A program made the translations under genes and the position numbers. Shown here piece by piece: positions 60,113 to 64,000 of a stretch of DNA of 64,000 bases (positions are counted from its first letter, which is position 1; every line of letters begins with the position of its first letter). Source of the DNA: Pseudoxanthomonas mexicana. GTDB lineage: Bacteria > Pseudomonadota > Gammaproteobacteria > Xanthomonadales > Xanthomonadaceae. Where the stretch lies: positions 62,001-126,000 of the forward strand of contig NZ_LSIF01000009.1 in NCBI RefSeq assembly GCF_001556105.1. The letters run 5' to 3'. Below the pieces are notes generated by a model. The model was not told the origin of the DNA, did not search any database, and saw only the letters and a program-made list of their open reading frames with translations.

Positions 60113-61471
60113 TTGAACGCCACCGCCCTGACTTCCCCCGACGACAGCCTCGCCCGGCTGGAACGCCTGGAGGCGCTGTCGCAGCGCCTGCTGGAGCGCG
60201 CGCGGGCGCACGGCGCCACGCAGGCAGAAGTGAGCTGCAGCGAGGAAGCCGGCCTCAACGTCAGCGTGCGACTCGGCGAGGTGGAGACCGTCGAGTCCAC
60301 CCGCGACCGCGGCATCGGCGTGACCGTGTACTTCGGCCAGCGCAAGGGCAGCGCCAGCACCGCCGACCTGCGCGATGAGAGCCTGGAGGCCACGGTCGCG
60401 CAGGCGTGCGCGATCGCGCGCTATACCGAGGACGACGATGCCGCCGGTCTTGCCGATGCGGCCCTGATGGCGTCCGATTTCCCCGATCTCGACGTCTGGC
60501 ATCCATGGGCGCTCGACATGGAGCATGCCGTCGATCTGGCATTGGCCTGCGAAGCCGCCGGACGCGATGCCGACGCGCGCATCGAGAATTCCGACGGCGC
60601 GTCCATCGGCAGCGGCGAAAGCCTGTCGGTCTACGCGAACTCGCACGGTTTCATCGGCCGCGAGCGCGACACCCAGCACACGCTCGGCTGTGCGTTGATC
60701 GCCGGGCAAGGCGACGGCATGCAGCGCGATGGCTGGTACAGCACGGCGTTGTCGCACCTGGAACTGGACGATCCGGCGTCGATCGGTCGCAAGGCAGCAG
60801 AGCGCACGGTGTCGCGCCTGCAGCCGCGGTCATTGGCTACCGGCGAGTACCGCGTCCTGTTCTCGGCCGAAGTGGCGCGTTCGTTGGTCGGCCATTTGCT
60901 GGGCGCGGTGTCCGGTGGCGCGCTGTACCGGAAGGCCAGCTTCCTGCTCGATCATGTCGGCCAGCGGATCTTCCCGGACTGGTTCGCCATCGAGGAACTG
61001 CCGCTGCTGCCGCACGGCCTGCGCTCGTCGGCGTTCGACGCGGAAGGCGTGGCGACGAAACGCTCGCACCTGGTTCGCGATGGCGTGCTGGAGCGCTACG
61101 TGCTGGGCAGCTATTCGGCACGCAAGCTTGGCCTGCAGACCACCGGCAATGCGGGCGGCGTCCATAACCTGCAGGTGAAGGCCAACGCAGGTGGCTTCGA
61201 TGAGCTGCTCGGCGGCATGCGCACCGGCCTGTTGGTCACCGAATTGATGGGGCAGGGCGTGAACGGGGTGGCGGGCGACTATTCTCGCGGCGCCGCCGGT
61301 TTCTGGGTCGAGGATGGCGTGCTGGCCTATCCGGTCGACGGCATCACCATCGCCGGCAACCTCAAGGGCATCTTCGCCGGTATCGAGGCGGTGGGTCGCG
61401 ATGTGGACCGCCGCTCGCATGTCGGGGTGGGGTCGATCCTGGTCGGTCGAATGACAGTTGCCGGCGAGTAG
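60113..61471 (+). CDS. pmbA: TldD partner PmbA (TldE)
   Basis: The 452-residue non-metal-binding subunit of the TldD-TldE protease. Typical blocks: EVSCSEEAGLNVSVRLGEVE, RDRGIGVTVYFGQRKGSAST, LGCALIAGQGDGMQRD and the C-terminal GVNGVAGDYSRGAAGFWVED. It lacks the HExxxH motif, as expected. It starts with TTG (60113) after AGGAT; no ATG fits. Confidence 0.95.
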   Translation: MNATALTSPDDSLARLERLEALSQRLLERARAHGATQAEVSCSEEAGLNVSVRLGEVETVESTRDRGIGVTVYFGQRKGSASTADLRDESLEATVAQACAIARYTEDDDAAGLADAALMASDFPDLDVWHPWALDMEHAVDLALACEAAGRDADARIENSDGASIGSGESLSVYANSHGFIGRERDTQHTLGCALIAGQGDGMQRDGWYSTALSHLELDDPASIGRKAAERTVSRLQPRSLATGEYRVLFSAEVARSLVGHLLGAVSGGALYRKASFLLDHVGQRIFPDWFAIEELPLLPHGLRSSAFDAEGVATKRSHLVRDGVLERYVLGSYSARKLGLQTTGNAGGVHNLQVKANAGGFDELLGGMRTGLLVTELMGQGVNGVAGDYSRGAAGFWVEDGVLAYPVDGITIAGNLKGIFAGIEAVGRDVDRRSHVGVGSILVGRMTVAGE

Positions 61472-61588
61472 GGGCCCGTAGCCTCAGGTGACCCGTCGCG
61501 ACATGGATTGCCGTTATGCTTGGTAAGCGGAGTCTGCGGCCGAGCCGCTGCACTCGACAGCTCTACCACCATCCACGGGGAATTCTGC

Positions 61589-61978
61589 ATGAGCGAATTT
61601 GACAACATCACCGCACCGCCTCCGGCGCCGTCTGGCAGCCCGGGCGCCGAGGAGAAGCAGTGGGCGCTGTTCGCGCACCTGTCTTCGCTGGTCGGCCTGA
61701 TCATCCCGTTCGGCAACCTGCTCGGTCCGCTGGTCGTGTGGCTGGTCAAGAAGGACACGCTGCCCTTCGTCAACGACCAGGGCAAGGAGGCGTTGAACTT
61801 CAACATCACTATCCTGATTGCCGCGATCATTTCCGGCATCCTGACGTTGATCGTGATCGGCCTGCTGCTGCTGTTCCTGGTCGGCATCGCGTGGCTGGTG
61901 CTGACGATCATCGCCGCCATCAAGGTGAGCAACGGCGAAACCTACCGCTATCCGTTCGCGCTGCGCCTGATCAAGTAA
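61589..61978 (+). CDS. DUF4870 membrane protein
   Basis: A 129-residue Tic20-like/DUF4870 protein. Acidic Pro-rich N-terminus, then three to four TM segments (LSSLVGLIIPFGNLLGPLVV, ITILIAAIISGILTLIVIGL, LFLVGIAWLVLTIIAAIKV). Family hallmarks VVWLVKKD, FVNDQGKEALNFN and YRYPFALRLIK are all present. Function unknown. GGGG ribosome-binding site 8 nt before ATG 61589; a terminator follows. Confidence 0.9.
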   Translation: MSEFDNITAPPPAPSGSPGAEEKQWALFAHLSSLVGLIIPFGNLLGPLVVWLVKKDTLPFVNDQGKEALNFNITILIAAIISGILTLIVIGLLLLFLVGIAWLVLTIIAAIKVSNGETYRYPFALRLIK

Positions 61979-61997
61979 GCGGTCTGCGCGGGGAAGC

Positions 61998-62025
61998 AAA
62001 AAGCCCGGCATCGCCGGGCTTTTTT
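61998..62025 (+). terminator. Rho-independent terminator after the DUF4870 gene
   Basis: AGCCCGGC-ATC-GCCGGGCT stem with A5 before and T6 after, 20 nt beyond the stop codon. Confidence 0.92.
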
Positions 62026-62438
62026 ACTTTCAGGTTGACTCCAGCAGTGGACTTCGCTGGCACCGCGATAGCCACATGGCGGGATCATCAACAGACTGGA
62101 CGAGCTCGTCCTGCGCCGATGTTTTCCGAAACGTGATCCGGCTTCCTGTCCGGCGGTCCCGGCGGGCGCTTGGTAACCGAGCTTTTCCGACGGATCGTCA
62201 CCGCAGGCGGCAAGTCTTTCATGTCCGTCGTGAAGGTGGCGCAACGTCAGCCGTGAACCGTAGTATTCCGCGATAGGATGCTGCTCGGCTTGGCGACAAG
62301 CCCAGTACCCGGCGGCGCATGAGGCGGTCATCGACCATTGCATCGTGCCGCTGCCGGAAGGACACTGTCGGTCGTCTGCGATATTGCGGACGCACCAGAC
62401 CTCTGCTTCGCCGATGGCCTTCAGGGAGTGAGCGGGAA
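62026..62438. other. 413-nt gap without a convincing gene
   Basis: Open frames on both strands read as Ser/Arg-rich noise, with no start plus ribosome-binding site and no family resemblance. The base composition is slightly less GC-rich than its neighbours. I found no clear promoter hexamers or long repeats. It may hold the promoter of the cation-transporter gene and a decayed remnant. Confidence 0.4.
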
Positions 62439-63026
62439 ATGACAGAACAGAGTACGAACACCGCGCAACGAGCGGCACTTGTCAAGGTCCTGGCCGTCAA
62501 CGCGGTCCTGGCCATCGCACTCTTCATTGCGGGTCAGCTCGCCGACTCCAGCGGTCTGATGGCCAACGCGTTGGACAATCTTTCCGATGCCCTGACTTAC
62601 GCCGTAAGCTACTTCGCGGTGACGCGTTCGCAGCGCTGGAAGGCCGGCGCCGCGGGCATGACGGGCATCATGCTCCTGATTTTGGCCATCGGAGTTCTCG
62701 CGGATGCCTGGCGACGCTATGTCGTGGGCTCAGACCCTGTCGGCCCGACCATGGTGGTGATGGCTTTCGTCGCGGTGGCGCTGAACTATTGGTGCATCCG
62801 CATCCTGCGATCGCATCGTTCGGCGGACGTGAACCTGCGGGCGGCGTGGACCATGAGCCTCAACGATTTCGCCTCCAATTTCGGCATCGTATTGGCAGGC
62901 GTACTGGTGGCATGGACCGGTTCGCGTTTGCCTGATCTTCTCGTTGCCGGCGCCATCGCTGCGGTGGCAGGTTATGGCGGGTTGAAAACCCTCAAGGATG
63001 CGTATTCGTCACGCCGCACGGCTTAG
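62439..63026 (+). CDS. Short cation-diffusion-facilitator-like transporter
   Basis: A 195-residue protein with about six TM helices resembling the membrane half of CDF metal exporters. The TM2 motif LMANALDNLSDALTYAV has the DxxxD metal pair; in TM5 (TMSLNDFASNFGIVLAG) the usual HxxxD is reduced to one Asp. The cytoplasmic C-terminal metal-binding domain of typical ~300-residue CDFs is missing, and a TAG stop follows SRRTA. Short members of this kind are known, so it is probably complete, but its activity is uncertain. GGGAAA precedes the ATG. Confidence 0.78.
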   Translation: MTEQSTNTAQRAALVKVLAVNAVLAIALFIAGQLADSSGLMANALDNLSDALTYAVSYFAVTRSQRWKAGAAGMTGIMLLILAIGVLADAWRRYVVGSDPVGPTMVVMAFVAVALNYWCIRILRSHRSADVNLRAAWTMSLNDFASNFGIVLAGVLVAWTGSRLPDLLVAGAIAAVAGYGGLKTLKDAYSSRRTA

Positions 63027-63033
63027 GTGTTCG

Positions 63034-63969
63034 TCAAGGCCGCTGGCGGTCCAGCGTTTGCCCGTCCGCCTCTCTCAGGTCGTTGTGCAGGCTGGTGGCC
63101 GCCACGGCGGCGTGACCCATCGCCACGCTGATCTGGTCGAGCGCGGCCACGATGTCGCCAATCGCGTAGACACCCGCCATGCTGGTGCGCTGATGGCGAT
63201 CCACGACGATGCAGCCTGCTTCGCTGAGCTCCACGCCAAGACTCCGCGCAAGCGCGTGGTTCGGATCGGATCCCAGCGCTGGGTATAGCGTGTCGAAGCG
63301 CAGCACGCTGCTGTCCTGAAGCGTGGCGGTCACCTGGGAATCGCTGAAATCGAGATGCGCCACGGGTGACGGCGCCCACGCGATTCCAGCGCGCGCCAGC
63401 GCCTGCCGCGTAGTCGCGTCGAGTTCCACCGAACTCTGCGCCAGCAAAGTCACCTTGGACGAGAAGCTGCGCAGGAACAGTGCCTCGGACACGCCATGGT
63501 CATCGGCACCGAGCACCGCCACAGCCTGGTCGGTCGCTTCGTAGCCGTCGCAAATGGGGCAATAACGCAGCAGGCAGCGTTCAAGCGCGTCGCTGTGCAC
63601 CGCGTCGTCGAGCGCTGGCCGGCGATTGCGCACGCCGGCGGCGATAACGACGGCGCGACAGGCGATGGACGCAGCCTCCGTCGCGGCCACGAATCCATCC
63701 TCACGGACATCAACGCGCTCGACCTTGGCCTCGACGAGATGCGCGCCGTAACGTATGGCTTGCTCGCGCATGCGGGCCAGCAATTCAGTTCCGCCGATAC
63801 CATCGGGAAAGCCGGCATGATTGTGTGACCGCGGGATCCACTTCGCGCGGCTGTTGCCGTCGTCGACCACAACTACACGGCGATGAAAGCGCGCCAGATA
63901 GATCGCCGCCGTGAGTCCGGCCGGACCCCCGCCAACAATGAGCACTTCGGCATCCAGGTTTTCATGCAT
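63034..63969 (-). CDS. Thioredoxin-reductase-like NAD(P)/FAD oxidoreductase
   Basis: A 311-residue flavoprotein: FAD-binding [19 protein letters not shown], redox pair CPICDGYE (C137, C140, compare CATCDG in TrxB), NAD(P)-region [19 protein letters not shown] with an altered glycine motif, and the C-terminal GVYAIGDIV. It belongs to TrxB-like proteins that may reduce partners other than thioredoxin. The frame is open to the window edge, so an earlier start is possible, though ATG 63969 is sound. Another frame ends at a TGA overlapping this ATG (ATGCATGA), which may be the tail of an upstream gene beyond 64000. Confidence 0.88.
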   Translation of the reverse strand: MHENLDAEVLIVGGGPAGLTAAIYLARFHRRVVVVDDGNSRAKWIPRSHNHAGFPDGIGGTELLARMREQAIRYGAHLVEAKVERVDVREDGFVAATEAASIACRAVVIAAGVRNRRPALDDAVHSDALERCLLRYCPICDGYEATDQAVAVLGADDHGVSEALFLRSFSSKVTLLAQSSVELDATTRQALARAGIAWAPSPVAHLDFSDSQVTATLQDSSVLRFDTLYPALGSDPNHALARSLGVELSEAGCIVVDRHQRTSMAGVYAIGDIVAALDQISVAMGHAAVAATSLHNDLREADGQTLDRQRP

Positions 63970-64000
63970 GTCGCGACGACCCTCGATCAGGCGCTTGGGA

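Noticed and set aside
61948..62478. Minus-strand frame filling the 62026-62438 gap
   Set aside because: It reads through the terminator hairpin of the DUF4870 gene, has no ribosome-binding site and shows no family pattern.

Overview
The window looks like a stretch of chromosome from a high-GC gammaproteobacterium of the Xanthomonadaceae/Lysobacteraceae, most like Pseudoxanthomonas or a close relative. The genus is an inference from gene content, not a database result. The evidence is uniformly GC-rich coding sequence, a large Xanthomonas/Caulobacter-type TonB-dependent receptor, and several conserved gammaproteobacterial gene blocks in their usual order. Genes are dense on both strands. I saw no rRNA, tRNA, CRISPR array, insertion sequence or prophage.

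Layout. 1-2400: 3' end of gamma-glutamyltransferase, a metallo-beta-lactamase-fold hydrolase and an exported alpha/beta hydrolase. 2411-3043: upp. 3157-9387: a putative phosphate-scavenging locus, with a TonB receptor diverging from a beta-propeller phytase-like lipoprotein, a purple-acid-phosphatase-like enzyme and an exported pyrophosphatase. 9504-11551: a class III aminotransferase diverging from an Lrp/AsnC regulator. 11608-17220: queA-tgt-yajC-secD-secF. 17437-22258: suhB diverging from trmJ, which runs into a PhnD-like binding protein and a GGDEF-EAL protein. 22384-24343: ExoD and CBS/CorC-type membrane proteins. 24622-26382: a DUF47 (PhoU-like) gene with a PiT phosphate transporter. 26455-27940: small conserved gene, alkyltransferase-like protein, rhomboid protease. 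28007-32332: two tandem M13 metallopeptidases, one with a broken zinc motif. 32495-35853: a LysM/FecR protein coupled to a CHASE2-GGDEF diguanylate cyclase. 36190-37641: yhhQ queuosine-precursor transporter and DUF502. 37714-42700: mostly uncharacterised genes, the thioredoxin-chaperone CnoX, and a membrane protein/XRE regulator pair with a palindromic operator candidate. 42722-44041: exported amidohydrolase. 44152-50135: leuS-lptE-holA-nadD-rsfS-rlmH. 50193-51814: TonB and SIMPL proteins. 51974-61471: maf-rng-yhdP-tldD, yjgA (darP) and pmbA. 61589-63969: DUF4870 protein, short cation-efflux protein and thioredoxin-reductase-like flavoprotein.

Functional themes. Phosphate: an outer-membrane receptor, three surface or periplasmic phosphate-releasing enzymes, and a separate PiT module. 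Both loci have GTCAT half-sites at 11-bp multiples about 47 bp before the first gene. Queuosine: queA, tgt and yhhQ. Envelope: secDF-yajC, lptE, yhdP, tonB. Cyclic-di-GMP: two membrane sensors, one beside a periplasmic binding protein and one beside a FecR/LysM protein, differing in whether the feedback I-site is kept. Ribosome and translation: leuS, rsfS, rlmH, trmJ, yjgA, rng. Three REP-like inverted repeats lie between genes, and several genes appear to have a -10 element only 6-8 nt before the start codon, suggesting leaderless mRNAs.
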